A stretch of 64,000 nucleotides of DNA from Oxyruncus cristatus (taxonomy: Eukaryota > Chordata > Aves > Passeriformes > Cotingidae). A model generated the notes under the pieces. That model was given only the letters and a program-made list of their open reading frames with translations, did not search any database and was not told the DNA's origin. Location: assembly GCA_013399855.1 (NCBI GenBank), contig VXAY01002192.1, positions 2,470,564-2,534,563 on the forward strand, written 5' to 3'. The translations under genes and the position numbers were made by a program. Positions 41,701 through 56,000 of this stretch are shown piece after piece (positions within the stretch are counted from its first letter, which is position 1; each line of letters starts with the position of its first letter).

Positions 41701-44145
41701 GTGGTTACTTTTTAAATAATCCCAAACATAGTTGGAGAACATAAATGGATTTTATGACTAATGGAAATTAAGTATTTTTATGGAATCTGCAAATTTTTAG
41801 TTTTTTGAAATAACTTTTTATTCCTGACATGAGAGAGGCTGAACTAAGGAAATTCTCATATAGCACTTACTAGTGTTGTTATTAAGTATGCACATCACAC
41901 CTAGGAACCCACAAGTATTAAATTGCCAGGAATTCTGTCACAGAGATGAAGTCGTGGTCCAAGGAAGGTTCCAGGTAACACCAGGGTAAAGAAATCAGAT
42001 GTAGACTGCATTGAGGAGGTAGGGTTGTCTGCAGGTGATAGAACTCAGATAAAACAATCCTAATCATCATCGTTCAGATGATTTCACTACTGACAAGTTT
42101 GAAAGGAAAGTAAATAAAAATCAGGCCAATACCTTGGACTGACTTATTGGCCAATAACACTGCTAACTTCCTTAGAAGTTGTGAGTGACAGATCCTGGTT
42201 CTTCTGAGCAAAGTTATTATATTCTTATATGTTTTTGGGACTTCTGTTGAGTACTTATGGGCTGGAGAACCCCAGATTAAGCTAGGAACTACATAGATTC
42301 GGATTCTTTGGATGATTCTAGTATGATTAAGGTATATATCTTTTTTTTCATTGCCTCAAAATTAGTCAGAAATCTCACTCTTCAGGCCTGGCAAAAAGCA
42401 TCTTCATATCTGTCAAAGCATCTAACCAACTGTTACTGTATGCTTTCACTGCACATTTGCTGGAATCTCTCATACTTACGTAGATTATAAAATCATACAT
42501 GGATTAGTCTGACCTCCTAAATTCTTCTTACAGGCTGTGATCACTCCCCAAAATACTAAAATACTAACATGCAGTAGCACAACTGATTAGTGAAGAATGT
42601 TTAACTGAATATTTCTAAGCTTAAGAGTTAAGATATTTAGATGGAGCTTGATTCTGAATTCAAGTCCAAGTCAAGAACAAATGCAAATGCCTTTTTGAAA
42701 TATGGGGCAATTCAGACCTGTCTATTTGATGAGCATCAACAAGTGTACAGAAATCCCTCTGCCCATATGTTAACTGAATATTGAAAGTCAAAAAGCAATC
42801 TATTCTCATTTTACAAAGTGGTTGTTTCTGCAAATTCAGAGATTCAGTCAGTCTACCCTGCAAAACCTCAGATTGATTTTGCAAATAATATTCTGATTGA
42901 TCTAAGCACTTTGGAGCCTTTGGAAGGAAGTGCTACCATGTACCAATGTAGTGTAGTAATGTGGCAATGCTTAAGATCACAAATTTTTTGGCATTCTGTA
43001 CAAATTCAGTGACATATTTCAGAAACACACTATGTTATTTAACTCTAAGACTTGAAATGCCTGGCACTAGACTTCAAGACTGCTGCAAGTAATAGTACAG
43101 GCAGGACTCTCCAATTTAGCTCTGCTTAATAAGTGATCCAGAAGGCCCTTTTAAAAGATATTTTAAGCCCATTTAAAATCAATAGACCAAATGACTGCTA
43201 GGATCACTATTGACTTCATTGGGCTCAGCCTTTTTATCACTATTCTTCTGGTGCCAAAAAGATAAGAGGAATTGCATTACTCCTCTTTTTACTGGTCTGA
43301 AAGCTGAATCAGGGCAGGAGTGCCTCACTTTGCTCAGCTGACTGCAGGAAAACTTTCTAATTTAGTTAATGTAACTGAAATACCTTTGTAAATGCAAAAA
43401 ATTTTGTACATACAACGATGCTTTATTTATCCTGGTTAATCTCAAAGAAGTGCTCTGAGGCAGGTAGGTGCATCTCTTTCTTAGTGGCAGCTGCTGGGTC
43501 TGGCAGGGGATCATTACACTCCTATTGCCAGGATTTACATACAGGATTTTGTATTCAGTTGTCCAGAGAGCTACACATTTCACTACCTGGTTCAAAAACA
43601 AGTTGTTATCACAGACCAAATTCCAACCAGGTGTAAGTCATCAGAGAAAGTTTTGAACTGTTACAGGTGGGAATTCATTAGAGACATAAATTGAAAGAAG
43701 AAGGAAGAAGCGCTCAGCATAAAGACCCAAAACCCACTGTCACATTTGGCACCTTTGTCCCTCTGCAAACATCAAAAATATTTCAATGGATGCTGCTCCT
43801 AGACTTTGAAGAAATATCTCTAGGATGGAGGTGAAGCACCAGGTTCTTGGATCTGCTGGAAGTATTTGTTGCCCTTCTTCAGTATCTTCACTCTACAGAG
43901 TGTGGTTTTAACCTGAGGGGTAGAGATCAAACTCTATCCACTAAAGAAGCGTATCTTCTCCCTGTTAGCTGAGATGCCCCTGCACGGGGGATACAGAGGG
44001 CAGTGTGTGAGGGAGTGTAGCAAATCCCTGTCCCTACAGGAGGGCAGTGGCAGTTTTCCAGGTCATTACGCAGAGTGGCCGTGCAGGCTTCACTCCAAGT
44101 GTACTAAAGCCACAAGTATGGCTTGCATAAACATTGGTGATCTTT

Positions 44146-44605
44146 CATAGAATCACAGAATGGTCTGGGTTAAAAAGGACCTTTAAAGATCATCCAGTCC
44201 AAAACCCCTGCCATGGGACATCTTTCAGTAGATCAGGTTGCTCAGGGCCCCATCCAGCCTGGTCTTGAACACTTCCAGGGGTGGGACATCCATAACTTCT
44301 CTGGGGAACCTGTTCCAGTGCTTTGACACCTTCCTCACAAAAAAAAATTATAAAAAAAGTCTTCCTTATGTCCAATCTAAATCTAACTTCTTTTAGTTTA
44401 AAAGTGTTACCACTTGTCCTGTCACTATAGGCCCAGGTAAAAATTGTCTATCTTTCTTATAAGCCCCCTTTGCATATTGAAAGGATGCAATAAAGTCTCC
44501 CTAGAGCCATCTCTTCATGCTGAACCACCCCAGCTTTCTCAGCCTGTTCTCCTAGGAGAGATGTTCCAACCTCCATGGCCTTCTCTGGACCCACTCCAAC
44601 AGGGA
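44146..44605 (-). mobile_element. CR1 LINE 3' fragment, antisense
   Basis: Starts with 'catagaatcacagaatgg' and continues with 'ggacctttaaagatcatcca', 'gatcaggttgctcagggccc', 'cttctctggggaacctgttc' and 'ccttctctggacccactcca', all reverse-complement CR1 blocks in order. It is about 460 bp and moderately diverged, with an internal A-rich expansion near 44340-44358. Confidence 0.95.
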
Positions 44606-47600
44606 TTATGTTTGAATTGAAGTTTTTATGTGAGCTGCAGCATAGCACCTCATACATAAGAACATGGTAAAGATAGTAGTTTTCCATCACCAAACAATGT
44701 ATCTTCCTTCTCATGCGGGAAGTTACAAAGGAGGATTAATGAATTTGTGAAGAGAGAGAATAGGCTTCTGGTCACTTTCTTCCCATCTGTGTCAGCAAGA
44801 AAAAGACTTGAATTCCTCCCCCCTCCTCTACTTTGTTATACATAGCTCATAAAGATACAAGGATAATTTTTCAAATCTCGTTGTTTTATGTATTGCAAAT
44901 AGATTATTTTTTTTTTTTTTAACTGATCCAGTCAACTTCTTGAAAGCACTGAGAATCATTAAACTTCATTTTATGATGCCAGGAAATGCTGTCTCACCAC
45001 TGGGGACCTGCTTAGGTGTTGTCATAGTAAATACCAAGACACAATGCATGTTTATTCTGACATTAAATTAAAGTTGATTCAGAAGAATTAGTTGCTTTCA
45101 GATGTGCTCAGCTCTTCCATAGAAGTGAAGCTTTAGTTCCAAACCACAACTTCATCCATTAAACTCTCAGGTCTGAATTCAATCATATCATCACCCTCAC
45201 TGGATTTTATAAGTGCCTTTGCCATAGCCAGTGGTGTTTGGGATAGAACCAACACAGAGTTTTGTGGCCTCGGGACAATTTATCTTTTTATTGATGAATG
45301 TATGAGCTATATTTATATTTTTTAAGCACAGAGCACAACCTTCCAGCTCTTAGCCATCAGCCAACGGTCCTCAGGGACACTTGCACTGTACATTTCCCTG
45401 GGTCCAGGCAGGATGACACAGCTTCTCAAGCCCTTGGACAAAGAGCATCCTAAGCTTGTAAAATGGTGTCCCTTTGTAGGCAGGGTGTTGAAACCACATC
45501 TGGATACAGCTGGAGTCAATGCTGGACTTCTGGGTTATGTCATTATGGGTCAAATAGCTGGTTTGTACTAATTTGTTTAACTTGAAGTAGAGCAGAGGAG
45601 GAGAAGTGTTCCTGCTGCCACATACCAGCATTGGCTTGGCAATAGCAGCACAGATGAGTCCTCCTCACTCTCAGGAGAGACCTGATATCTGAGTGTCTCC
45701 TTTTTCGCTCTTCAGTGGCTGAAATCTATTTGCTTTTCCACCACTGGAACAAATATATGTTTGCAGAACAAACTCTGTTGGGAATGACAAGAATTGGTGC
45801 TGCTTCTCTGCTGAAGCCACTGTGATTTTAAATTGAACTAATTGCACTTGAACAGAGAAAAAAAAAACAATCGAAAAACTTGTCTCAGCTGGGAAATTAG
45901 GAACTCACTTGAGAAATGTATCCTAATTTGGGCTCAGAGCCAAATCACACTCTGTGTCGAGTGCTATGATATTGCTGCTTGCAAACACTTTTTTTGGTCC
46001 AGGCTCTTCCACAGTGTCACATTCTTGACTTCAGGAATGAGCAGACCCTGAGCCGTGTGAGAGGGTCAGATTTCTAGGATGAGGTGGCAGCTGAACTTAT
46101 CTTGCATGATTTCTGCAAATACAATGAAGTTATTTTAAAAAAGAGCAAACTTTAGCTTTTTCTTTGGATTTTGTTTGCTCAAGTAGCCATACATTCATTC
46201 TTGAGACCCTAAATACTGTGCATATGTGTTAAATATACCCTAAACAAGACATAATCATGTCTTCTGCACTACCACAGAGCAGAACAACATCCAGTTCTGA
46301 ATCAGCCCTGAGTAGAAAACAAGACTTGCTTAGAGTTCAGTGATTCTGTATATATGCAAAAATTTAAGTTGCTCTAACAAAAATGGAGATGTCTGGTATG
46401 TTCTGTGTCTGGTTTGGGATAGACTACAGCTGACATAGTCTGTTGAAACTTTTCAGTTAAATACAATTTATTTTGAATGCAAAATATGTTAGACATATTA
46501 TCCCCTCATTGAATTTTCTAGGCATAAAAACTATTTCTCTACTTGAAATCATCAGTCGAATAGTGAAATCGTGTAACTCTATTATTTATATAAATAGTTC
46601 AGTGATTTTTATGTCCTTGCAGGTTATTTGTCACAAGAATGAGCTGCTGTTTTCTTGCTAATCCTTTTTCCTTTTGTTAAATAGTGAATCTTGCTTAGTT
46701 AGTCAGCAGGGTTTCCGCTGAGTCCTAAAGACTGACTCAGAGGGTTTGCTCATCCCATTCGGAAAGAGTGTGGCGATTCGAAAACTGAGATAGAGGGACT
46801 CTAGTGTTTCATTTATTTATTTCCCCAAAACCTTGCCCATCAGGACACCAAACAGTCTCACAAATACAGATTCATCTTATTTAGACACCACCTTATTTAG
46901 ACCTTGAATGAGTCTTCAGAGGACAATTCAAATTGTAGTTGAGTTGATTTGTTTCCAGTGATGTCCATCTTTCCCTGTTGACTTCAGGATATACAGAGGG
47001 CATCCAAACTCCTAACTAAACCACTGGAAGTCCCTACAGCCACCTGAGATGAATATAGTGTTTTACTTGTGCACCTTAACAGTTGCTTGTGTTTCTTAGG
47101 GAATGGCAGTGAGCTGCATAACACGATGGGCGCATGCATGGATTCATTGCCTCCATCAAGGAGTAGACAACTTCTCAGAGAAGATTTATGGGGTTTAGGT
47201 GAAAACTTTGTAATTGATGAGGTGATATGCTTATGAATTAGGGTTTGGTAGACAAAGCTTTGTTGCTAGGATTTGAATGGAGAGCCTGTCTAGTTACCAT
47301 TGATCATTATTTCCAGGAACAGAGCACAACATGGAAGTAGTGGGCAAAAGAGGCAACAAGAAAATAAAATCTACTGTTCTTATTTACTATTTATTTATTT
47401 ACTGTGTTAGATAAAGAGAAAAATGGGTCAGAGAGAAAAGAGCCATGGAGGTTCTGTAGAGAAAGGCAGTGGATACAATGCTGAATGAATTTAAAGTTGT
47501 TAGAGACGAGCTTTATAGCAAATAGGTCAATGGATTAATTTTAAGGATGGGAAATATCTGAGATGGAAAGTGAAATCTCTAATCATGAAATTTCTGTCTT

Positions 47601-50600
47601 CACACTATGCACTTTCACTAAGTTGCAAAAATTAAACCCTCTCATTTTGCATGATCCCCTTTTATCATGAATTTGGTACCAAACAAGATGAGTATTGAAA
47701 GAATTACTTCAAAATCAAATTCTTGACTAGATAATTTATAATTTTTCCTTCTAAGAAATTAGTAAGTCTTAAGTTCTGAATGGTCTGGTTTCAAACACAC
47801 AAACCTACTTTTATTTCTAAAATAATATTCTGGAAAGGTAATTTAAAATTGAGAAGAAAAAACATCCAAATGAATAACATTTGGATGAATAATAAAGGAA
47901 CGGTAATGTGGCAATTCACTCCTCCTAGAAGAGTTCCAATGCAATGAATGCAAAAAAGAAGTGGAATATCTAGGCAGTGAATGTACAGCACAGCAGTTCC
48001 TGGCTGGGCAGGTTTAATAACTAAATTCTCTGAAAAGTCACAAGAAATAGGTGGGAGTATCACTACAAACCTCTTTCTAAAGGCAGAAACCCTTACTTTT
48101 GTCCTTGGAAAAGACCTTGAAAGAAACTGTGAAGTCCATCATCTCGTATTTGTGGATAAATAAAGTTCAGATGCTTGAAACAAAAGGAAAATTCCTAAGC
48201 ATGCACTGCTGTTTTTTTCAGATTACGTTGACTGTGATTCATGCTGCTATTCTTCATTTTCTTGTCCTGTATTCTTGGGATTGCTAGAAGATTGCAAAGG
48301 GATGAATGAACATTGCTTGGACGGAAAGGTGAAAGGCATATCTATCATAACCTGTTTTTTTGATCAGGTAATTTGTGAAGAGGGTGCAAAGTAGCAGTAA
48401 ATATTCTAGGTAGGTAGATGATTTTTTTTTTTCTTTTGAAGTTAAGAACATGTTTCTATGCAATTATGTGTAAATGGCAAAAATACCAATTAATGTGAAT
48501 GAAAGGACACTAAGGTGTTGTGTAATGTAATCAGGTGTTCATTGAGTGATGTCCTTAAGGGACAGACACATAAAAACAGCACTTCTGTTGAGCCTCTGTT
48601 TCCAAGAACTCCTCTGACAAGCATTTCTGTCTAAAAAGGAATCCCAGAATATAAGATGTGTCAATTATAGGTGAGTCAGGAGAAAGTAACAACTTTAATG
48701 TGTGCGTAGGTGGCAGAAGTCTTCTGGTTGTTTCCTCCCCTGATTTCTGCTCAAATTGTTTTCTCTCCTGTTTCCCTTCAGAGTTTTGGAGGAGAATCGT
48801 TCTAAAGAAAAGGAATACTGACTGTCAAAGACCACCCATTGGCATGGAACACTCATCCACTGGGGTTTCATTTTCACCATAACAGAGATCCTGAGAATGT
48901 CTGGGACGCAGAAATCACATCTGTGCAAACAGATCAAACAGTGCCCTGGGGCTGGGCATTGGTATTGGGAAAGTATTGTCTGCATGACCTAATAACCATG
49001 ACATGGTAATTCTTCACCAAGTTCAGTAAACAAAATGCACAGAAAAGATAAATACTGATGCTGTTACGGTGAAAACTGAGCCTGTATTTTCTCATTTGAT
49101 TTAGCTAATTTGTAAAGGGAGGCAGAACAGGTGCACAAAAAGCTGGTCAAATAATCATACAGTTGTCTACTATAATCACTTGAATTTTGGAATACTAAGG
49201 ACAGAAAAAAAAATTTTTGGTTGAAATTCTACAAACATTACCATACGTCATGGGTACCGAAATCCTGAGGCTGAGGCACATTCCTAGTGCAAGCAACTTC
49301 CATGTCATATTGGTGGAAATCTCTGATGCAAAGATACAGGGAAAAACCTGATCAGTATTTGTCTGACTCAAGCTGCAAGTATACAATGTTCTTCATTTTA
49401 CTGTGTAAAATGTAGACTCTCAAGTCTAGGACTTTTTTTTTCCCATAATAGGTTTTAAACTTTCACTATAAGGGAAAAATCTCTGGGGTCAGCAAGAGTG
49501 GTAAGTTCCCAGTTAACTTTCTATCCTCCATGGACAATAAACACACTACATGGGTGAAGAGAATGAGAAACTTATCTTTTCCTAATATACATTCCCCATC
49601 CTGATATGTGTATTTTCATAGTACCATTAATTTCCACTTAAAAACTTTTCATGTTGCTTATTTGCCTCAGTGGAAGATAGTCTGATAAAATATTGGCATT
49701 TCAGAAAAGAATGCTGTTCAGCACTGTGATTAAATCAAGGTTATTTTTACTCTTTTTTATGGGGGAAAAAAAATCCTCTTTCGTGTAGATGTAACATTAG
49801 TTGACCTAAGGGAGTCCAGACAGATTTTCTAACATCTCCAAAAAGTTTTCAAATAAATCAAAATTTAAGTGATGGATAGGTTTTTATATTGTGAACTGTG
49901 TAATTCAATTTTTTTTTCTTTTTTTTTTTTTTCTTTTTTTTTGGTGAAAATTGTCCCAATGAAAGGACTGAGAAAGACCACGTACTGGCAAAACAAAGTT
50001 TCAGTTCCAGTAAACAGTATTTTCTGGAAAAAAGACCCCAGACTTTTAAAAACTGCTTTGCATTTCATTGTAATTTAAAATGCAAGAATAAACAGGTAAT
50101 TTGCTTGCATAGTTTGATATATATTTTTTTCACAATGTGAGTCCCTGTAAGCACACCAACCTCTTCTAGCATTTGAAGATCAAAAATAAATTAAACTTTG
50201 GTCAGCTTTTGGCAAATTAAGTTAAAATAGAGCAGGTTATAATTTGGTCCTGTATATCTGCTGAAATTTAATATTTCACACAAAAATCAAATGTACCTTG
50301 AGACATTTAAAATGTGTCTTACAACAGTGCAAGGAACTGTCTTAGTGTATGACAAATGATTCACTCAAGTAGTTTATAGGAATTAATAAACCTGGCTTTC
50401 ACCTAACTCCAGTGCAAACCAGAACTCACTTTCTAAACTCCAGGGAACTGACACATGCTCAGCCAGTGCAAGTGGAAAAGAAAACCTTGGTGGTCCTCTG
50501 AAAAGGGAAAATAGAAGGGAAATGTATTAGAACTGTGTGTGTGTGGACTATATTATTCTGTGTTTTGCAGAAGTAAATGAGAAGCTGGAACTACAGCCCC

Positions 50601-52769
50601 TGTCCTTAGGAATTTACAGTCTGATGAGAGTGATTTGGAAAAAAACTGATTCAGATGAATAAATGATGCTGATACATTCTGGTTATCTACATACTGGGAT
50701 CCAGTTTTGTCAAGACTATGTAAATATTAACCACTTCTGAAATGTCATGCATGCCGTTTTGAAATGAAGTAAAAGCGAAAGGGATATGAAACTTTAAAAG
50801 GTGTATTTTAATAATTTTAATAATTATTTTTCTCGTTGAAAGATTGCTATCTTCAGCTCCAATATTGCTTACAATTTGTAAGTTTTCTTCTCTCAAAATT
50901 AACATGAAAAGATGTGAAATATGGAAGATTTGAAGCTTTTGGATTACCTTATGACATCATTCCAGTTTTGCTGTAAGCAGTAGTTTCCTGTTCTGGAACC
51001 TCAGTTCATATATTTGCATTTGTATGAAACTCGAAATGACGTGTTGATCATTTTGTGTTAAAAAGACAAGAACAAAGCCAGGTATTTATTTCTCATCCAC
51101 GGTGTAAACTCAAAAGACATGCTGGTCCTGCCTCATCAAATACAACATTTGTAAGAACTCTTCCAGTCTAATGCCAGGGAAAGCACTAAAAATGTCAAAA
51201 CTCTTCTTCGTTTTCTTTTAAGGTTTTGTTAATTAGTGCTTTGGAAGTCTGTAAAAGAGCCACAGCATTATTTATTTGCATCTGGATCTGTCTGAGATCC
51301 AGGTGCTCAGCATGTGGAGTCCTTTGCCTGGTTTGTTCAATGCTTCTTTCTATTCCCACAGCCCTTCCCATTGTCCTTTAGCACGGGAAAAAGGGTGAAG
51401 CAGGTTAACCTGCCAGCTTTATCTTTGATTCTGATTATTTCTTAGAAATTGGTTTACCCTCTCTATACTTGGTATGATGCTCTCAGCTTTTCCTGATCAG
51501 TTTTTCTTTTTCTTTTTTTTTTTTTTTTCACTGAAATTGCAAAAAGTGCTACCAAGTAAGATTGGCATAGAAATGTAAGAGATACTACAGGATTCATTTT
51601 TTAAGAAAATAGATATATATAAAACGGTCGTAATTTGTCCATAATTTTTTGTAACGTTTTTATTACAGTGGATCGTAGCAAGAAGTTCTTTGCCTAATAT
51701 TTTCATATTTTCAAACTTTCAGAGCAAGAAATGAGAGAAAATTTGTGTTGGACACCAACTGTGTTTTGGTTTTTTTTTTGCCTATGATTTGCCGTTTCAG
51801 AGAGTCAATCAATAGCAATGCCCTAATTCTGATCTCAGCATCCTAAAATTCGAGTAGTTTTTATTTCTAGTAAAAGATGATGCAAAACCCCCAAGTTGAC
51901 TGCAAGAATTTGTTAGCCTTGTGGTTTGTTTTCTGACATTACTAATGGAAGAGGATGTCTCAGAGATATCACTGTTGGGCTTGCAGTTCCTTATCAGCTC
52001 ACCTGGAAAATCAATAATTGCAGAATAAACTTCACAGAGATTTGATGGAGGTGCCGGTGGAGATGGTGAGGCAGCTGCCAGTTATTCCCTGTAAACATAA
52101 TGTATTTAACTCAGACTATTATTGATAAACGATTAATGTGCGTGTCTGGCAGCAGATTTATTACATTTAAATAATTCAGTGTTTTTATCCTTAAAGGCAA
52201 TATCTGTGTTTGTGATGGGTTGACAGGCACTAGAAAATGAAATCCTCTTTTTCTCCTTTGAGTGGAGGCTGCATGATGGGGCCAGCTCCGACTCACCCCC
52301 GCACTGGCTGTCAAGGTGCCTCTCTCCTTTCCTGGAAGACCCACTACACCAATAAAACTCAAATCCTTTCGCATAGAGTTGCAGGTGAAAGTGCTGATGA
52401 GTAATTAGTGTCATGTTCCTGCTGTGTGCCTGAGCCAAGCCCAAACATGCTTTTTTATTGTATTAATTATTATTTACTATTTCCCATACTAGTCGGTGGT
52501 CTGGCTCAGACACACCTGATTAATGTGAAGGCAGCTGGGAGTCAATATTGGTGGATATCATCACAGCACACTTTGGAGTATTCAACACTATGCTACAATT
52601 GGTTTGCATCACTTGGAAAATACAATGATAACACAAAAGCTGCTTTGCTTCTTCTTTCCTTCGTGCAAGTGAAAACTCAAGGATGAGAAATCAGAAGCAC
52701 AAAGGGCAGCTGAGTTCCCCACAGCCAGATGGCAGAGAATGGTGTGCAGGTTATACTCTGCCTCTCAGT
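44606..52769. other. Gene-poor intergenic tract
   Basis: About 8 kb with no supportable gene. It holds T-rich tracts near 44907-44923, 49910-49942 and 51506-51530. Stretches near 51220-51320 and 52120-52340 have homeodomain-like AT motifs within mixed-composition sequence and could be conserved regulatory DNA. This is not testable here. Confidence 0.5.
49908..49943. repeat. Poly(T)-rich tract
   Basis: A nearly pure T run interrupted by single C bases, possibly the reverse complement of an old poly(A) tail or simple expansion. Confidence 0.75.
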
Positions 52770-53084
52770 GGGGGAGGCTTATAAAAAAGAGGGAGAGCAA
52801 ATTTTTACAGAGGCAGATAGTGACAGGACAAGGGGGAATGGTTTTAAACTAAAACTGGAAAGATTTCGATTAAATGTTAGGAGGAAATTCTTTACTCAGA
52901 GGGTGATGGCACTGGCACAGGTTGCCCAGAGAAGCTGTGTATGCCCCACCCCTGAAAGTGTTCAAAGCCAATCTAGGTGGGGCTTTGAGCAATTAGCGGA
53001 AGATGTCCCTGCCCGTGGCATGGGGGCTGGAACAAGATGATCTTTTAGGTTTCTTCCAACCCAAGCTATTCTGATCCTATGGAT
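52770..53084 (+). mobile_element. CR1 LINE 3' fragment
   Basis: Sense CR1 blocks appear in order: 'ggttttaaactaaaactgga', 'gttaggaggaaattctttac', 'ggcacaggttgcccagagaa', 'cccctgaaagtgttcaaag' and 'ttcttccaacccaagctatt', ending in a degenerate 'ctgatcctatggatt' tail. It is 5' truncated and moderately diverged. Confidence 0.94.
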
Positions 53085-56000
53085 TCATCTAGATGTAAGT
53101 ACAATTTCTCTCCTCATGTCACAAAGGTCCAGTTTAACTCTCCTGGTTGCAGCTGTAGGTCTCATTGGTGTCAGTAAGAATCCACACAACCGGGTTTTGG
53201 TATCTGGATTTACATTGCAAACACCAAAGGAGATATAAGTAGGTTTTGCTTTAATTACTTAAATACTTTAAATTTATTGTGTGGAATATACACAAAATAA
53301 GCAAAACAAACTCTTCTCCCTGAAACTTTGGGGTGGAGAAATTCAGACTTGGAAAAACATATGCATTTTAACAGAGATGGTCTGTAAATCACAACTAGGA
53401 CCATAGTATTAGATTATCTTTCACCAGCAATGTAAGTTTGTTCCTAAATAATTTAAAAGCATAAGAGTTCAGATCAATGAAGTCCTATTACTTCTCTTTT
53501 GGAGACTATTGGAATGTTTATTCCATGAAACTCCCTAGTACAGCCTTTTAAACAGCTACAAAATTTTAAAATATTTTTTTGTAGTTGATTTAGCCATGTG
53601 TTATATTTTCTAAGTCCAGAAAACAACAAATGAGAATAAAAAGATCATTAAAAGCATTAGGGATTGCTTAATATGACAATGACAAATCTCATCTACTATT
53701 AGTAGTGCATGTATTATTAGTGCTGTCAATGCATATCAATATTATAATGTATTTTATTCAAGTGAAATATATAAAGAATAGAACCTATTTTCAGATTTAT
53801 CTTGTTCCATGGAAATTTTACCCATAATCTGAATAACTTGCTCAGTGTCTCAAATGAGACCACTTGTGACAATAGCTAATTTCCTTACATTCCAGGTCAT
53901 ACTCATTCTACTGTTTTAAGAAAACTCATCACAGTCTCAAGCCTGTTTTAAACAGGTAAGACACATTTTGACAACTTTCAGAAGAGACTTTGAATGATGG
54001 AGAAGGGGTTAAAGTGAAATAACTGTCCAGCCAGGTAGCTGTGGATGAGGAGGAAAAGAAGCACATCTTGTGGCTACATGTTACTTAGTTAGGAAATTAA
54101 ACAAGTGAGGGACCTTTCTGTAGCACAGAATAGCCCATGTCTGTGCTATTAAATCATTTTACTCTCAAAAGCACTTTAGCAAAGCCATTGCATCAAATAG
54201 AAGAGGAGTATATTGTGGCTACTGGAGGTTAAAGAGTTTCCTTTACATAATCTAACACCAACACGTGGCTGGTGTGTTGGTCCCCTCTGCCCAGCCCCAG
54301 ATTATAAAACCCTCTTGTTAAGTAACAATTGTCGGTGTTCACTAATCCAGTGCTCCAGCTCTGGGCTAGAGTGTGATATCCCAAAGTGACCCAAGCTGCA
54401 GATAGATGTGACTGCCTTTTCACACCCAATTACCCTGAGTTTGTAGATGTGTTCCAAAGTACGTTGTTGAGGATACCTGAATGACCAAATTTTTCCAGTG
54501 AGCTTGAAAACCTGATTTTTTTCCCATGGTTTGTTATAGCTAACTGGAAAGATATGTAAACCAGGGTCTGGTTGGATTATGAGGGAAATACAATATCTCT
54601 CCAGATGTTTCTTTTTATCCAGTTCTTGTTCTCTTGCTCTTTCTCCTCCTCTTCAGTACTACTTATTTTAAAATGTATCTAAGATTAGGCTGCTGGAGTG
54701 AGGCAATTCCCATTTATACAGGAACAATTTTGGTATCAATATGAAAAGTAAGCACTGTCTTTTATGCTGATAGGCATAAATGCCCCTCAATAAGTAAACA
54801 TCAAAGAAACAAGCTAAAGCTAAAAGTATATTTACACCTTTCAAATGGAGATAAACACAGTCGATCAAAAACCATCCAAACATGCTTTGAATGTTTTTAT
54901 TTTAACCTAATTTAGAGGTAAAAGAAAGAATCTTGAAAATAAAAATCCTTGAATACCAGAGGAATGGATTTCTTTTCACATGAGGTTCAAACTTCATGTG
55001 AGCCTCTTGTGAAATTTCAGTCTGATTCTCAGCTTAGCTCTGATCTGACTTTGATCTTACACCATATTTTGATGCAATCCAGAGTCAAAATTTATTTCTA
55101 TAGACCACCTTTATTCTCCATTAATATATATTAAAAATATTTTAATGAGGGAAGCCTCTGGGTTGATGTGTCTGTAATACTGACATTGGTGATCAAGGGC
55201 CTACCTGTATTTGTTAGAAATAAGCAAGAATGTCAGCACTCGAAGGGCTGCCAAGACTATGTTCACCTCTACTCATCTGTTTGAGAAAGAAGATTAATGT
55301 TGAAATGAATGGAAGAACCTGTCAGTGCATGGAAAGTTTTCAGGAAGATGTGATGCTTGAGGAAACAGTTTGGTTATCAGCTACTCCAGGGTACCAAAGT
55401 AAATATTTCAGGTTCAGTTTTCACAAAAGTATTCCTGAGCTATGTACACAAATCTGCAATTACAAAACCAGGATAAGAATATGCCACAGAATTCAAGAGC
55501 ATGTAATTCAATTATCTGAGCAATGACTCTTCTTCCAAATAACCCGAAAATAAACTAAACTACGAAAGTATACATTTACAGAACAACACAAAATGCCATT
55601 TGAGATTTTTTACATTTTGTTAATTTAATTGCTTAGTCTGCTCTGAATTGTGAGGTAAAATAAAATGCTTTTAAACTAATGTGACAGTGCCCTTGCTCAC
55701 TGAATATTTCTATATTAATTTTATTCATAATAGAAAAATGGAAACTTAGAAATTAATTTAAGCACTTAGTATGTAAATTACTCATAGCAGAAACCCCTTT
55801 ATCTTCTGTGTTATCTTTTGTTGAGGCATTAGTGATACTTGCATAAAATGATCTTAATTTTCAAGAAAATTATTCTGAAAGCAGCTGTTCTCCAAGACTT
55901 GTCTTTAAACAACATCATAGTACCAAATATGCTTACCCTAGGTAGCATTTATCACCAAACTCTTTCAATACATATTTTTCATCTGTGATGCTGTTGTTTT

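Larger units (their letters stand above)
26481..44145. other. Gene-poor intergenic tract
   Basis: About 17.7 kb without a supportable exon, RNA gene or CR1. Open frames are all under 160 codons and lack domains; the longest, 37054-37527, has no recognisable content. Simple sequences include (AT)-rich 29361-29400, a T/A run near 30808-30830, (GCT)n at about 32447-32465, (GTTT)n at about 32760-32778 and (TTAC)n near 34510-34525. A locally GC-richer patch lies near 27690-27930. Confidence 0.55.
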
